Shown here: piece by piece, positions 1 to 8,646 of the stretch
Layout: every line of letters starts with the position of its first letter
How positions within the stretch are numbered: the stretch's first letter is position 1
Assembly (NCBI RefSeq): GCF_030541005.1
Contig: NZ_JASSVM010000001.1
Location: 744,001 to 808,000 of the forward strand
Direction: 5' to 3'
DNA: 64,000 bases
From: Marinobacter sp. SS5-14b
GTDB lineage: Bacteria > Pseudomonadota > Gammaproteobacteria > Pseudomonadales > Oleiphilaceae
Translations under genes and position numbers: made by a program
The notes under the pieces: model-generated
What the model was told of the DNA's origin: nothing
The model's database searches: none
What the model saw: only the letters and a program-made list of their open reading frames with translations

Positions 1-313
1 TAAACAGGGCAACACGGATGTCGGTCAGCAAACGCAAAACCGTGTTGTGGTTGTAGAGCCGTTCCAGGTAACGGGAAACGGTTCGGGAAACCGCGAAAAA
101 TCGAATGCCGCTGCCGGGAACGTACAGGTTGATATAGGCCTGTACCCCCGCCGCGAACAGCAGCCCAACCAGAGCCGTCTCGGTGAGAAACCAGCCGGAC
201 AGGGCCAACAGGGCAATGCCGGAAGTCAGGGTTGCGAACAAGAGCGCAGCGCCGACCACCAGCCGGCCACGTCGCTGAAGTATCAGCCTGAGCCAGGGTA
301 TCAATTCACGCAT
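1..313 (-). CDS. cydC: CydC, N-terminal part (heterodimeric ABC exporter CydDC)
   Basis: Partial gene: 104 codons are readable before the window edge. The translation begins MRELIPWLRLILQRRGRL and contains the CydC-type first transmembrane segment (LLALSGWFLTETAL) and the conserved stretch ending SRTVSRYLERL. CydC pairs with CydD to export glutathione/cysteine to the periplasm, which is needed for assembly of bd oxidases. The ATG lies inside the end of cydD (the genes overlap by 8 bases), suggesting translational coupling. The ATPase half lies outside the window. Confidence 0.88.
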   Translation of the reverse strand, partial: MRELIPWLRLILQRRGRLVVGAALLFATLTSGIALLALSGWFLTETALVGLLFAAGVQAYINLYVPGSGIRFFAVSRTVSRYLERLYNHNTVLRLLTDIRVALF

Positions 314-1982
314 CCCGAACCTCCCCGTCATTGACGACGACGATCCGGTCTGCAAGGGCCAGGAGCGCCTGGTGGTGGGTCGAAAAAATCAGGGTCTTGC
401 CCGCTTTGGCCAGTTTGTGAAGTGCTTCGAGAACACAGATTTCACTGGTGGCATCGAGCCCTGCGGTGGGTTCATCCAGCAGAACCAGATCGTGATCGGC
501 CAGGAATATTCTGGCCAGGCTGAGCCGGCGGGCCTGTCCCCCGGACAACCCCTGGCCATCCTCACCGATGGGGCTACTGATGCCCTGGTCCCGGCTGTCC
601 AGCAAATCGGCCAGGCCTACCTGACGAAGCGCTGCTTCGATGGCTACGTCGGATGCCCCGGGGCAAGTTAAACGCAAGTTGTCCGCCCAGGAGCCCTGAA
701 TCCAGAAACCCTTTTGGCCCAACCACCCAAAAGCATCGGTTCCTGGTGCTTGCCCGAAAACGGAAACGGCACCGTCTTCTGGCCGTATAAATCCGGCCAG
801 AAGATGCAGTAAAGAGGATTTCCCGCCTCCGGAGGGGCCGGTTAATGCGACGGTTTCGCCTCTTTTGAAGGTGACAGACAGGTGATCGAAAACGGCAGCC
901 CCATTGGTGTAGTTCAGGCTGACATCGTCGACACGCAGTGTTTCCGAGTTATCGGGTAGGGTGGTGGGTGGCGTTCCGGAACATCCGGGAATCGGTTGAT
1001 TCAGCCGGGCCAAAATCTCAGCGCCCGCGCCCAGTGCCGCTGCTCTGTCGTGATAATGCTGGGAAAGCGTGCGTAACGGTTGAAAGAACTCCGGGGCCAA
1101 CAGAAGAATCAGCAGGCCGGAGAATAGAGTAAGCTCGGAACTCGGGCCAAAGGTAATGTATCCGAGCAGCCCAAACCCGATGTAGATCGCAATGACCGCA
1201 ATGGCCACTGATGCAAAAAACTCCAGCACAGCCGACGAAAGAAACGCCACTTTCAGGGTTTTCATGGTGATGCGACGGTACTGGTCTGAGCGCTCGTAGA
1301 GTAGTTCACTGGCTTGTTTTGTCTGGCCAAACAACTGGAGCGTTGTCAGCCCACGGATTTTGTCGAGAAACTGGCCAGACAGCCGGCTGATGATTTCAAA
1401 ATGCTGCTGGTTCACCTTCTCAGCCCCCATTCCGACCAACGCCATAAACAGCGGGATCAGCGGCGCTGACAACAACAGAAAAACGCCGGCCAGCCAATCG
1501 AGCCAGAACACCAGCATCAGAATGGCCAGGGGTATGAGGGTGGCGAGTGTCATTTGCGGCAGAAAACGGGCGAAGTAACCATGCAGTGCCTCTACATGAT
1601 CCAGCCACTCCCGGGCGAGAGCCCCGGCAGAGGTATCGGACAACGCAACCGGCCCCAGCGCTTGCCAGTGAGCATGAAGCTGCCGGCGGGCGTGCCGCCG
1701 AACCTGTTCGCTGCAACGGGCCGCAAAGCGCGCCTGCAAGCCCTGGCCAACGGCCCGAACCACAAGCGCCCCCAGCAATCCGAAAAAAGCCGGGGTCAGG
1801 CTGGATACCGTTGCCTTTTCAACGATGCCCTGGAACACCAGCCAGGCCAGGAGCGCCATCTGGGCAATGGTTGCCAGCCCGGCCAGCACGCCGGCCAGCA
1901 CCGTTGCCTGAATCCAGCGACGGCTTGTCTGGCCTAGATCGGAAAGCCAGTGCCTGACATCGTCCTGAGCCGGGCTGTTCAC
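306..1982 (-). CDS. cydD: CydD, ABC exporter subunit for bd oxidase assembly
   Basis: 558-residue fused membrane/ATPase half-transporter. The first ~320 residues hold about six hydrophobic helices (for example AGVLAGLATIAQMALLAWLVF and the FWLDWLAGVFLLLSAPLIPLFM stretch). The C-terminal ATPase has Walker A GPSGGGKSS, signature LSGGQARR and Walker B LVLLDEPTAGLD. Length and order fit CydD, partner of CydC in thiol export during cytochrome bd assembly. The start is a GTG placed directly after the cydB stop with no intergenic base, so translation is probably coupled. It sits in a cydABDC operon, where the exporter genes travel with the oxidase they mature. Confidence 0.93.
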   Translation of the reverse strand: MNSPAQDDVRHWLSDLGQTSRRWIQATVLAGVLAGLATIAQMALLAWLVFQGIVEKATVSSLTPAFFGLLGALVVRAVGQGLQARFAARCSEQVRRHARRQLHAHWQALGPVALSDTSAGALAREWLDHVEALHGYFARFLPQMTLATLIPLAILMLVFWLDWLAGVFLLLSAPLIPLFMALVGMGAEKVNQQHFEIISRLSGQFLDKIRGLTTLQLFGQTKQASELLYERSDQYRRITMKTLKVAFLSSAVLEFFASVAIAVIAIYIGFGLLGYITFGPSSELTLFSGLLILLLAPEFFQPLRTLSQHYHDRAAALGAGAEILARLNQPIPGCSGTPPTTLPDNSETLRVDDVSLNYTNGAAVFDHLSVTFKRGETVALTGPSGGGKSSLLHLLAGFIRPEDGAVSVFGQAPGTDAFGWLGQKGFWIQGSWADNLRLTCPGASDVAIEAALRQVGLADLLDSRDQGISSPIGEDGQGLSGGQARRLSLARIFLADHDLVLLDEPTAGLDATSEICVLEALHKLAKAGKTLIFSTHHQALLALADRIVVVNDGEVRDA

Positions 1983-2984
1983 TCAGTGATAGCCTTCGCC
2001 AGCCCGAACCTTGCCGCGGAAAACCCAGTAGGTCCAAGCGGTATACACCAGCACAATCGGAATCACGAACAGTAATCCGAGCAAAAGGAACAACTGGGAT
2101 TCGTAAGCGGACGCGGCATCCCACAAGGTGTAGTTTGGCGGAACCATGTAAGGCCACCGGCTCACCACCAGGCCAAGGTAGGTGGTAATAAACAGGCCCA
2201 TGGTGGCCACAAACGGCATACCTTCAAACCGGTTGCGCACCGAGCGCCAGATCTGGAATGCGCATAGCAGTGTCAGCGCAGGTAACACCCAGATGATGCC
2301 GAGGTTCGAGAACCAGCGCTCGCGAACCATTTCATCCACAAACGGTGTCCAAACACTGATGATGCCAAAGATCACCAGCACCGCAGCCAGCAACGGAGTG
2401 GTAATCCGGTACGCCCAGTCCTGCAGATGGCCTTCGGTTTTCATGATCAGCCAGGTAGAGCCCAACAGCGCATAGCCGGCAAGGGTACCCAGCCCGGTCA
2501 GCACAGTGAACGGTGTCAGCCAGTCCAGCGCGCCGCCAACATAGACGCCATCGACCGTATTGAAACCCTGAATATAGGCGCCGGCGACGGCACCCTGGGC
2601 AAAGGTGGCGACTGTGGAGCCACCGGCGAAAGACCAGTTCCACAAATACCGTGACGTACGAGCCTTGAACCGGAACTCAAACGCAACACCCCGGAAAATC
2701 AGACCTGCCAGCAGCAAAAACACGCCGATATACATGGCCGGAAGAAGAATGGTGTAAACCATAGGGAACGCTGCGAGCAGGCCAGCACCACCCAGTACCA
2801 GCCAGGTCTCGTTGCCATCCCACACGGGCGCAACCGAGTTCATCATGGTGTCCCGGTCCTGCTCTGACGGCGCAAACGGAAACAGAATGCCTACCCCGAG
2901 ATCAAAGCCGTCCATCAGCACATACATGATGATGCCAAAACCGATAATAAAGGCCCAGATGAGGGCAAGCTCGAACAGTTCCAT
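1983..2984 (-). CDS. cydB: Cytochrome bd (CIO-type) quinol oxidase subunit II
   Basis: 333-residue polytopic membrane protein with about eight helices. The N-terminus contains the CydB hallmark MDGFDLGVGILFPF followed by the WDGNETWLVLGGAGLLAAFP motif. Subunit II supports the haem-bearing subunit I in oxidising ubiquinol and reducing O2 to water at the inner membrane. The short length and the subunit I type place it with cyanide-insensitive oxidases (cioB) rather than the longer E. coli CydB. Its ATG overlaps the cydA stop (TAATG), and a GGAGG lies just upstream inside cydA. Confidence 0.94.
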   Translation of the reverse strand: MELFELALIWAFIIGFGIIMYVLMDGFDLGVGILFPFAPSEQDRDTMMNSVAPVWDGNETWLVLGGAGLLAAFPMVYTILLPAMYIGVFLLLAGLIFRGVAFEFRFKARTSRYLWNWSFAGGSTVATFAQGAVAGAYIQGFNTVDGVYVGGALDWLTPFTVLTGLGTLAGYALLGSTWLIMKTEGHLQDWAYRITTPLLAAVLVIFGIISVWTPFVDEMVRERWFSNLGIIWVLPALTLLCAFQIWRSVRNRFEGMPFVATMGLFITTYLGLVVSRWPYMVPPNYTLWDAASAYESQLFLLLGLLFVIPIVLVYTAWTYWVFRGKVRAGEGYH

Positions 2985-4429
2985 TAGAGTTGCCCTCCTT
3001 CAGCCATGGGTTTTACGTGATTCACCGCACCTTTGCCGGGCTCAATCTCAAACGGCACGTGAGCTGCAGATAGAGGGCGGGCAGGGCGATCGGCCTGATT
3101 TTTGGTGTCACCGTCGTCGCCTTCAAGCCCGACATAGAGCACCCGCATCAGGTAGTAGACACCGGCCGAGAACACAGCCGCGTAGACCACGATGTAACCA
3201 ATCAGCGTAAACAGCGCCATACCGCCGGTGAGAGAGGGTGTGACAGACTCAGCGTGGCTCATAATGCCGTAAACCAGCCAGGGCGAACGGCCCACTTCGG
3301 TCACGAACCAACCCGTTAGCACAGCGAAGAAGGGCGCGATACTCATTGCCCGCAACCCCTGTAAGTACCAGCGAGCACGGTAGTAACGGCCGCCGGCCCG
3401 CAAAATCAGCCCGGCAATGGCAAAGAGAATCATCAACACGCCCAGGCCGACCATCACCCGGAATGACCAGAATACAATCGCCACCGGAGGCTGTTCCTCC
3501 ACGGCCACTTCGTTCAGCCCCGGCACCTCACCGTCCCATTGATGGGTAAGAATCATGCTGGCCAGGCTGGGAATGCCGATCTCAAAATGATTGGTCTGGT
3601 TGTCCTGATCGGGTATGGCGAACAGCAGCAGAGGGACATTCCGGGAGGTTTCCCAATTTCCTTCCATGGCCGCCACCTTCATCGGTTGATGTTCCAGAGT
3701 GTTCAGTCCGTGGAAGTCTCCCACCACCATTTGCGCTGGCGCAATGAACAGCAGTAGCCATAAGCACATGGATAGCGCTTTGCGATTGGCTTCGACTTCC
3801 CGGCCCCTGAGCAGATACCAGGCGCTAACCCCGGCCACCACAAAACTGCCTGTGAGGAACGACGCCAGCCCCATATGGCTAAAACGATACCAGAACGACG
3901 GATTGAAGATGGCTTCGCTCCAGGACACCACATGGAATACGCCATCACGAAGCTCGGTGCCAGCGGGGGTCTGCATCCAGCTGTTCGCGGAAAGAATCCA
4001 GAAAGACGATATAAAGGTACCGGTCGCGACCATGATAGCGGCAAACAGGTGCACACCTGCCGGTACTTTATCCCGGCCAAATAACAGAACCCCAAGGAAG
4101 GCAGCTTCCAGGAAGAAGGCCGTAATGACCTCATAGCTGAGAATAGGGCCTAGAAAGTTGGCAGACGCCTGGGCGAAATTGCTCCAGTTGGTACCGAACT
4201 GAAACGACATCACAATACCGGAGACAACCCCCATGCCGAACACCACGGCGAAAACCTTGGTCCAGAACCCGGACAGCTTGGTCCAGACTGGATTTCGGGT
4301 TTTGAAGGCCAAGCCTTCGAGCACCGCAATGTAAGACGCAAGCCCGATGGTAAATACCGGGAAAATGGCGTGAAATGACACGACAAACGCGAACTGGATT
4401 CGCGATAGGATGAGAGGATCTAGTTCCAT
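2984..4429 (-). CDS. cydA: Cytochrome bd (CIO-type) quinol oxidase subunit I
   Basis: 481 residues from the chosen ATG (MELDPLILSRIQFAF). This start has GGAGG five bases upstream; the open frame extends 21 codons further, but that extension is not conserved-looking. It carries the subunit I features: the N-terminal SRIQFAFVVSFHAIFPVFTIG helix with a haem-ligand His, the GRSPWLVYG motif of the GRQPW type, and a short Q-loop region. It binds haems b558, b595 and d and oxidises quinol without pumping protons, giving high-affinity, cyanide-tolerant respiration. First gene of cydABDC. A possible Anr/FNR box lies upstream. Confidence 0.94.
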   Translation of the reverse strand: MELDPLILSRIQFAFVVSFHAIFPVFTIGLASYIAVLEGLAFKTRNPVWTKLSGFWTKVFAVVFGMGVVSGIVMSFQFGTNWSNFAQASANFLGPILSYEVITAFFLEAAFLGVLLFGRDKVPAGVHLFAAIMVATGTFISSFWILSANSWMQTPAGTELRDGVFHVVSWSEAIFNPSFWYRFSHMGLASFLTGSFVVAGVSAWYLLRGREVEANRKALSMCLWLLLFIAPAQMVVGDFHGLNTLEHQPMKVAAMEGNWETSRNVPLLLFAIPDQDNQTNHFEIGIPSLASMILTHQWDGEVPGLNEVAVEEQPPVAIVFWSFRVMVGLGVLMILFAIAGLILRAGGRYYRARWYLQGLRAMSIAPFFAVLTGWFVTEVGRSPWLVYGIMSHAESVTPSLTGGMALFTLIGYIVVYAAVFSAGVYYLMRVLYVGLEGDDGDTKNQADRPARPLSAAHVPFEIEPGKGAVNHVKPMAEGGQL

Positions 4430-4582
4430 GGGAACCTCCGGTAACTCGAACAATTCATAACAAGCGGACTTCAACCCGCTCAGCCGCTGCATTAGTCGGT
4501 TTTGTTATGTTGTTATCACCGGCAGTTAATTATGATGCTACTGAAATTCTAGCAGAAATCGATAGGGCAGTTTGTCGCACCC

Positions 4583-4596
4583 TTGATATAAAACAA
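4583..4596 (-). promoter_or_regulatory. Candidate Anr/FNR box upstream of cydA
   Basis: TTGAT-ATAA-AACAA matches the FNR/Anr consensus TTGAT-N4-ATCAA at nine of ten defined positions. It lies in the 196-bp region between divergent cydA and the methyltransferase gene, about 160 bp from the cydA ATG and about 30 bp from the methyltransferase ATG. Oxygen-responsive control of bd oxidase genes by FNR-family regulators is well known. A single near-match is weak evidence, and it could serve either gene. Confidence 0.35.
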
Positions 4597-4625
4597 CGAC
4601 AACCTAACACGACGGTGTTGACCTG

Positions 4626-5252
4626 ATGAGCTTTTACGAGAACCGCATACTTCCACACATCATAGACAAGGCCTGTTCCATGGGCCAGGTGATGAAACTT
4701 CGTAGCCAGGTGGTGCCCAAGGCAAAAGGCCGGGTACTCGAAGTGGGGATGGGCTCCGGCACCAATCTCCAGTTCTACAACCGTGACCAGGTTGACATGG
4801 TCTACGGCCTCGAACCCTCTGAGGGCATGCGCCGAAAAGCACTGGCCAACCTCAGTCGCTCCCCCGTGCGGGTCGAGTGGCTCGACCTGCCCGGTGAAAA
4901 AATACCGCTGCAGGATGATTCAGTCGATACGGTATTGCTGACCTTCACTCTGTGTACGATTCCAGACTGGCACACTGCGCTGCAGCAAATGAAACGGGTA
5001 CTCAAACCCGGCGGTGATCTGTTGTTCCTGGAACACGGTGAAGCTCCCCACGACCCCACCCGTAAATGGCAACACCGGATTACCCCCGGCTGGCGGAAAC
5101 TGGCTGGTGGCTGTCACTTGAACAGACACATTGCCGACTTGATCGAGCACGCGGGATTCGAGATCCAGGAGCTTGAAAACCTCTACATGCCCAATGCGCC
5201 CAAGATCGCGGGCTATATCTACAAGGGTAGGGCAACAAAACCGCAGTCATAG
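4626..5252 (+). CDS. Class I SAM-dependent methyltransferase
   Basis: 208 residues. The glycine-rich SAM-binding motif I is VLEVGMGSGTNLQFY (about residues 38-52), followed by the acidic motif II around YGLEPSEGM and a methyltransf_11-like core TVLLTFTLCTIPDW and VLKPGGDLLFLEHG. This is a UbiE/small-molecule methyltransferase fold; the substrate cannot be told. It is divergent from the cydA operon and followed by a tRNA gene, so it is probably monocistronic. No strong Shine-Dalgarno sequence is seen before the ATG. Confidence 0.85.
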   Translation: MSFYENRILPHIIDKACSMGQVMKLRSQVVPKAKGRVLEVGMGSGTNLQFYNRDQVDMVYGLEPSEGMRRKALANLSRSPVRVEWLDLPGEKIPLQDDSVDTVLLTFTLCTIPDWHTALQQMKRVLKPGGDLLFLEHGEAPHDPTRKWQHRITPGWRKLAGGCHLNRHIADLIEHAGFEIQELENLYMPNAPKIAGYIYKGRATKPQS

Positions 5253-5303
5253 GCCATCTGAAGCTGAAACGGGTTAAATGCCGAGCGAGCGTGAATCCCG
5301 GAA

Positions 5304-5332
5304 TTGCGTTACACCACCGAGCCTTATACAAT
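5304..5332 (+). promoter_or_regulatory. Sigma-70 promoter of tRNA-Leu
   Basis: TTGCGT and TACAAT are separated by exactly 17 bp. The expected start point is about 18 bases before the mature 5' end of the tRNA. Distance and spacing fit a vegetative promoter for the tRNA gene. Confidence 0.6.
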
Positions 5333-5357
5333 TCCGCCTTCAGTTTTCCCCTCCTAT

Positions 5358-5444
5358 GCCCGGATGGTGAAATTGGTAGACACAAGAGACTTAAAATCTC
5401 TCGACCTCACGGTCGTGCCGGTTCGATTCCGGCTCCGGGCACCA
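5358..5444 (+). tRNA. tRNA-Leu (anticodon UAA)
   Basis: 87-nt class II tRNA with encoded CCA. The acceptor arms GCCCGGA and TCCGGGC pair perfectly. The anticodon stem AGAGA/TCTCT closes the loop CTTAAAA with anticodon TAA. The long variable arm and the T-loop GGTTCGATTCC are present. Reads UUA/UUG leucine codons. Confidence 0.97.
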
Positions 5445-5447
5445 TAT

Positions 5448-5474
5448 AAAAAAACGCCTCGATTGCGCGAAGCG
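5448..5474 (-). terminator. Rho-independent terminator of the PEP-CTERM gene
   Basis: On the minus strand CGCTTCG pairs with CGAGGCG (7 bp, one G-U) around a 6-nt loop and runs straight into seven T residues. It lies 30 bp past the PEP-CTERM stop codon. Another 8-bp inverted repeat (5484-5507, TTGATCAG/CTGATCAA) overlaps that stop codon. Confidence 0.75.
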
Positions 5475-5503
5475 GTTTCAGGTTTGATCAGCAATCAGCC
5501 TGA

Positions 5504-6238
5504 TCAAGCGGCTTTTGACAGCCTTTTTCTTGCTCCCAATCCCGGAAGGCCAAGGCCCGGCAGTGCCAGGGTTGTTGGCTCCGGCACAGAGACCGGCCGT
5601 GAGGTGATGATTCCTTTCAGGCTGGCGGTGTTGTTGTACTCTTCCATGGTCCAGAACTCGTTGGCGAGAACCCCGCCGTAGAAGAATCCGGAAATATCCA
5701 CATAGTAGTTCACGCCATCGATCAGGAAGGTCTCTGATTCGCCAACGTTCAGCGCAAAGGTTACCCGATCTGCGCAACCATTAACGTTAACCCCAGAGTT
5801 ATTCGACTGACCGTTAGCACATGGGTTGGAGTTATTCGTCGATTCAAGGTGCTGGAACTCAAAAACCGAGGAAATGGTTTCACTCACGCCTTCAATCAGC
5901 AGGGTGGTGTCCACGGTCAGCTGAGCCGAGGTCAGCGAAGGCTCGTAGATCGGCCAGTTGAAATGGGTGAACGTGCCCAGGTTGAAATTGACGTTTTCAC
6001 TGACGTTAACGGTTGGTGGTGCTGCGCCATCGAAGCGATAACCGCTTTGTTGATTTTGCTGATTAGCGGGGCTGCCCCAGCGAATCTCGTTGGTGCCTCC
6101 GCCGGAGACTGCTGGAGAACCAGGCGTTGTTGCGGTCCAGGCACCGGTTACGTTGGTTAGCTGAATCAGCGCTGCGTTTGCCGAAGCTGCAGAAAATAAT
6201 GCACATACAGCACCGGCTAATATTGTTTTTTTAATCAT
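5504..6238 (-). CDS. THxN-family PEP-CTERM exosortase-sorted protein
   Basis: 244 residues from the ATG preceded by GGGTGG (the open frame extends upstream but lacks a ribosome site). It has an N-terminal signal peptide MIKKTILAGAVCALFSAASANA, a beta-rich secreted middle with THFN (the THxN signature) near residue 82, and a C-terminal sorting tail VPEPTTLALPGLGLPGLGARKR. PEP-CTERM tails are recognised by exosortase EpsH/XrtA and the proteins associate with exopolysaccharide or the envelope. No exosortase lies in this window, so it acts in trans. Two prolines interrupt the hydrophobic tail helix, where Leu or Ala is usual. A sigma-54 promoter lies upstream and a terminator downstream, so the gene is monocistronic. 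Confidence 0.85.
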   Translation of the reverse strand: MIKKTILAGAVCALFSAASANAALIQLTNVTGAWTATTPGSPAVSGGGTNEIRWGSPANQQNQQSGYRFDGAAPPTVNVSENVNFNLGTFTHFNWPIYEPSLTSAQLTVDTTLLIEGVSETISSVFEFQHLESTNNSNPCANGQSNNSGVNVNGCADRVTFALNVGESETFLIDGVNYYVDISGFFYGGVLANEFWTMEEYNNTASLKGIITSRPVSVPEPTTLALPGLGLPGLGARKRLSKAA

Positions 6239-6315
6239 GATATCCACCCCCTGTGGGATTTTTCGGTTATACCAACGTTCAAGGAGTTGAAATTCCCGAC
6301 GTACGAAACGGTGTG

Positions 6316-6331
6316 AGCAACATGAGTGCCT
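6316..6331 (-). promoter_or_regulatory. Sigma-54 (RpoN) promoter of the PEP-CTERM gene
   Basis: The minus strand reads AGGCAC-TCATG-TTGCT. It matches TGGCAC-N5-TTGCW at every position except the first T, and GG and GC are exactly 10 bp apart as sigma-54 requires. The predicted start leaves a leader of about 67 nt. PEP-CTERM genes in several proteobacteria are RpoN-dependent and controlled by the PrsK/PrsR two-component pair. In the rest of the 336-bp gap (6239-6574) I recognise only an AGGGGAG ribosome site for the next gene; I see no clear enhancer palindrome. Confidence 0.72.
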
Positions 6332-6574
6332 ACAGTGAAAAATCGCCAGATTTACAATGGCCAGTTCATTTTGTGCGGGCGGTTTCCGAGGGTGTTTAGC
6401 GCCCATGTGTAAAAAAAGCAGACAGCCCGTCAGTTTTGGGCGTCGGCTCATTCGGACTGCTCAATTGGCCTCGCGTGTAAAGAGGTGTGGGCATTCGCCG
6501 AAGGTCGGTTCGACACACTGCTGAGTGTTGGTGATACTGGATTCTCTATCACCGGATAAAGTAGGGGAGTTTTC

Positions 6575-7366
6575 ATGACAACGGCTTCTGATGCATTGGT
6601 CAAGGTACATACCGAAAACGCTGTCACGACGGTGACTCTGAATCAGCCGGCGCGCAGGAACAGTCTTTCGATGGCCATGCTGGATGCACTCTCTAATGTA
6701 CTGACTGAGCTGGGCCAGTCCGACGATACGCGCGTGGTGGTGCTGGCAGCCGCTGGCAATGTCTTCTGTGCGGGCCATGACCTGCGAGAGATCAGGGAGC
6801 AGTTTGATTGCCAGGATTTTCAGCGAGCGCTGTTTCATCAATGCAGCAAGGTAATGCAGCAAATCGTTAACCTGCCAAAACCGGTGATTGCCCGTGTCGC
6901 GGGAGTGGCGACGGCGGCGGGCTGTCAGCTGGTGGCGAGCTGTGATTTGGCAGTCGCCGAAAGCGGTGCACGGTTTGCCACGCCGGGCGTAAATATCGGG
7001 CTCTTCTGTTCGACACCCATGGTGGCACTCTCCCGCAACGTGTCCCGTAAACACGCGATGGAGATGCTGTTAACCGGCGAAATGATAGATGCCCCACGAG
7101 CGGAGCAACTCGGACTGGTGAACCGGGTGGTTGATCCCGCCATGCTGGATGAGGTGGTTTACGGATTGGCGGCGACCATTGCCGGAAAGTCCGGGCACAC
7201 CTTGAAAGTTGGAAAAGCGGCCTTCTATCGCCAGCTGGAAATGCCGCTTGCCGAAGCTTATGACTATACAGCGGAGGTCATGGCAACCAATATGGCGGCT
7301 AGGGACGCACAAGAGGGTATTTCTGCATTCCTGGAGAAGCGCCAACCGGAGTGGCGCCATAAGTAG
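6575..7366 (+). CDS. Crotonase-family protein (ECHDC3-like), catalytic Glu residues missing
   Basis: 263 residues with the full crotonase fold: NQPARRNSLSMAMLDAL near the N-terminus and the oxyanion-hole loops FCAGHDLREI and AGVATAAGCQLVASCDLA. In true enoyl-CoA hydratases two glutamates occur, one in GGCELA and one in the QPEI-type loop. Here they are Gln (GCQLVA) and a Gly-containing stretch (TPGVNIG). The C-terminal LTGEMIDAPRAEQLGLVNRVV is typical. It probably binds an acyl-CoA and may catalyse another crotonase reaction or none. AGGGGAG precedes the ATG. Often auto-annotated as enoyl-CoA hydratase. Confidence 0.85.
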   Translation: MTTASDALVKVHTENAVTTVTLNQPARRNSLSMAMLDALSNVLTELGQSDDTRVVVLAAAGNVFCAGHDLREIREQFDCQDFQRALFHQCSKVMQQIVNLPKPVIARVAGVATAAGCQLVASCDLAVAESGARFATPGVNIGLFCSTPMVALSRNVSRKHAMEMLLTGEMIDAPRAEQLGLVNRVVDPAMLDEVVYGLAATIAGKSGHTLKVGKAAFYRQLEMPLAEAYDYTAEVMATNMAARDAQEGISAFLEKRQPEWRHK

Positions 7367-7864
7367 TCAGAGTTGGCAACGACCGTTGGCAGGCCAGACC
7401 AGCCGGTCTCCGGTGCGGATGCCCCGGGCCGAGAAATACCCTGCATTCATTTCTACGGCGTTCCAGAAAGATTCACCGGCAGGATAGCTGGGACAGTCGC
7501 TACCTCGTGGGGATGCGCACGGGTGCATCTGGCGTATGCTGACGATTACACCCTGATTATCCAGAAAGGCAATATCGAGTGGGATGAGGGTTTTGAACAT
7601 CCAGAATCCATAGCTCGGGCGCCTTTGCTCCTGGTATTCAAACACCATGCCCTCGCTCTCACCCAGGCTCTTTCTCCCCATCAGGCCCTTCTGTCGGTCC
7701 GAATCTTCACTGGCAACCTCAAGCGCCACGGTATGCCGCGTCTCGGCCGTAATGAAGCAGGCCTGGACAATCGGGAGCCGCTCCGGCTGCCCGGCATCGA
7801 CTGAGCTGCAGCCAGCCAAAAAGGTGGTCAACAGCGGGATAAGGGCCTTGAGGAACAGCTTCAT
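7367..7864 (-). CDS. DUF192 lipoprotein
   Basis: 165 residues from the ATG that overlaps the upstream permease stop (ATGA). The N-terminus [19 protein letters not shown] is a lipoprotein signal peptide with lipobox LAGC, so the mature protein is membrane-anchored. The rest is a DUF192 domain: residues GLMGRKSL, the [16 protein letters not shown] core and the C-terminal [13 protein letters not shown]. The biochemical role of DUF192 is unknown. It appears to be the last gene of an ATPase-permease-DUF192 operon. Confidence 0.82.
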   Translation of the reverse strand: MKLFLKALIPLLTTFLAGCSSVDAGQPERLPIVQACFITAETRHTVALEVASEDSDRQKGLMGRKSLGESEGMVFEYQEQRRPSYGFWMFKTLIPLDIAFLDNQGVIVSIRQMHPCASPRGSDCPSYPAGESFWNAVEMNAGYFSARGIRTGDRLVWPANGRCQL

Positions 7865-8622
7865 GACCGCAGCCGGTATCCAGTTTTGAATATCCACCAG
7901 ATCGTGGTCAGGCACATCGCCAGGAACATCACGGTCATACCCACGCTGACACCGATGTGCACATCCGATACGCCATAAAACGCCCAACGAAAACCACTGA
8001 TCAGGTAAACAACCGGGTTGAACAGGCTGATGGTTTGCCAGATTTCCGGCAGCATCTCGATGGAGTAGAAGGTGCCTCCAAGGAAGACCAGTGGGGTAAC
8101 GATCATCATCGGGACGATTTGAAGTTTCTCAAAGCCGTCCGCCCAGATTCCGATGATGAAACCGAACAGGCTGAAGGTAACGGCCGTTAAGGTCAGGAAG
8201 GCCAGCATCCAGAATGGATGAAGCACAGAATAATCTACAAACAACCGGGCGGTTGCCAGAATGATCAAGCCTAGAATGACCGACTTGGTTGCTGCCGCAC
8301 CCACATACCCCAGCACAATTTCCAGATAGGAAACGGGCGCGGAGAGCACCTCATAAATGGTTCCGGAAAACTTTGGCATATAAATGCCAAACGATGCGTT
8401 GGAAATGCTTTGCATCAGCAAAGACAGCATGACCAGGCCGGGAATGATGTAGGCACCATAACTGATGTTATCAATATCACCCATGCGGGAACCAATAGCC
8501 GAGCCGAACACCACGAAATACAGGCATGTTGAGATCACCGGCGACAGAACGCTCTGCATCAGCGTGCGCCTCATGCGGGCCATTTCGAACTTGTAGATTG
8601 CTTTCACACCATAAAGATTCAT
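7861..8622 (-). CDS. ABC-2 type transporter permease
   Basis: 253 residues with six predicted membrane helices and an ABC2_membrane core ([45 protein letters not shown]). This last motif is typical of the NodJ/DrrB/YadH exporter permeases. It pairs with the ATPase encoded 24 bp upstream. The substrate is unknown; this family exports drugs, lipids or polysaccharides. Confidence 0.9.
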   Translation of the reverse strand: MNLYGVKAIYKFEMARMRRTLMQSVLSPVISTCLYFVVFGSAIGSRMGDIDNISYGAYIIPGLVMLSLLMQSISNASFGIYMPKFSGTIYEVLSAPVSYLEIVLGYVGAAATKSVILGLIILATARLFVDYSVLHPFWMLAFLTLTAVTFSLFGFIIGIWADGFEKLQIVPMMIVTPLVFLGGTFYSIEMLPEIWQTISLFNPVVYLISGFRWAFYGVSDVHIGVSVGMTVMFLAMCLTTIWWIFKTGYRLRS

Positions 8623-8646
8623 CGCTCTCTCCGCTCGGGCGCGTGG

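Noticed and set aside
6461..7054. 197-residue minus-strand open frame covering the crotonase-gene start
   Set aside because: Composition is rich in Arg, His and Cys, typical of an antisense shadow, and it overlaps a conserved gene.
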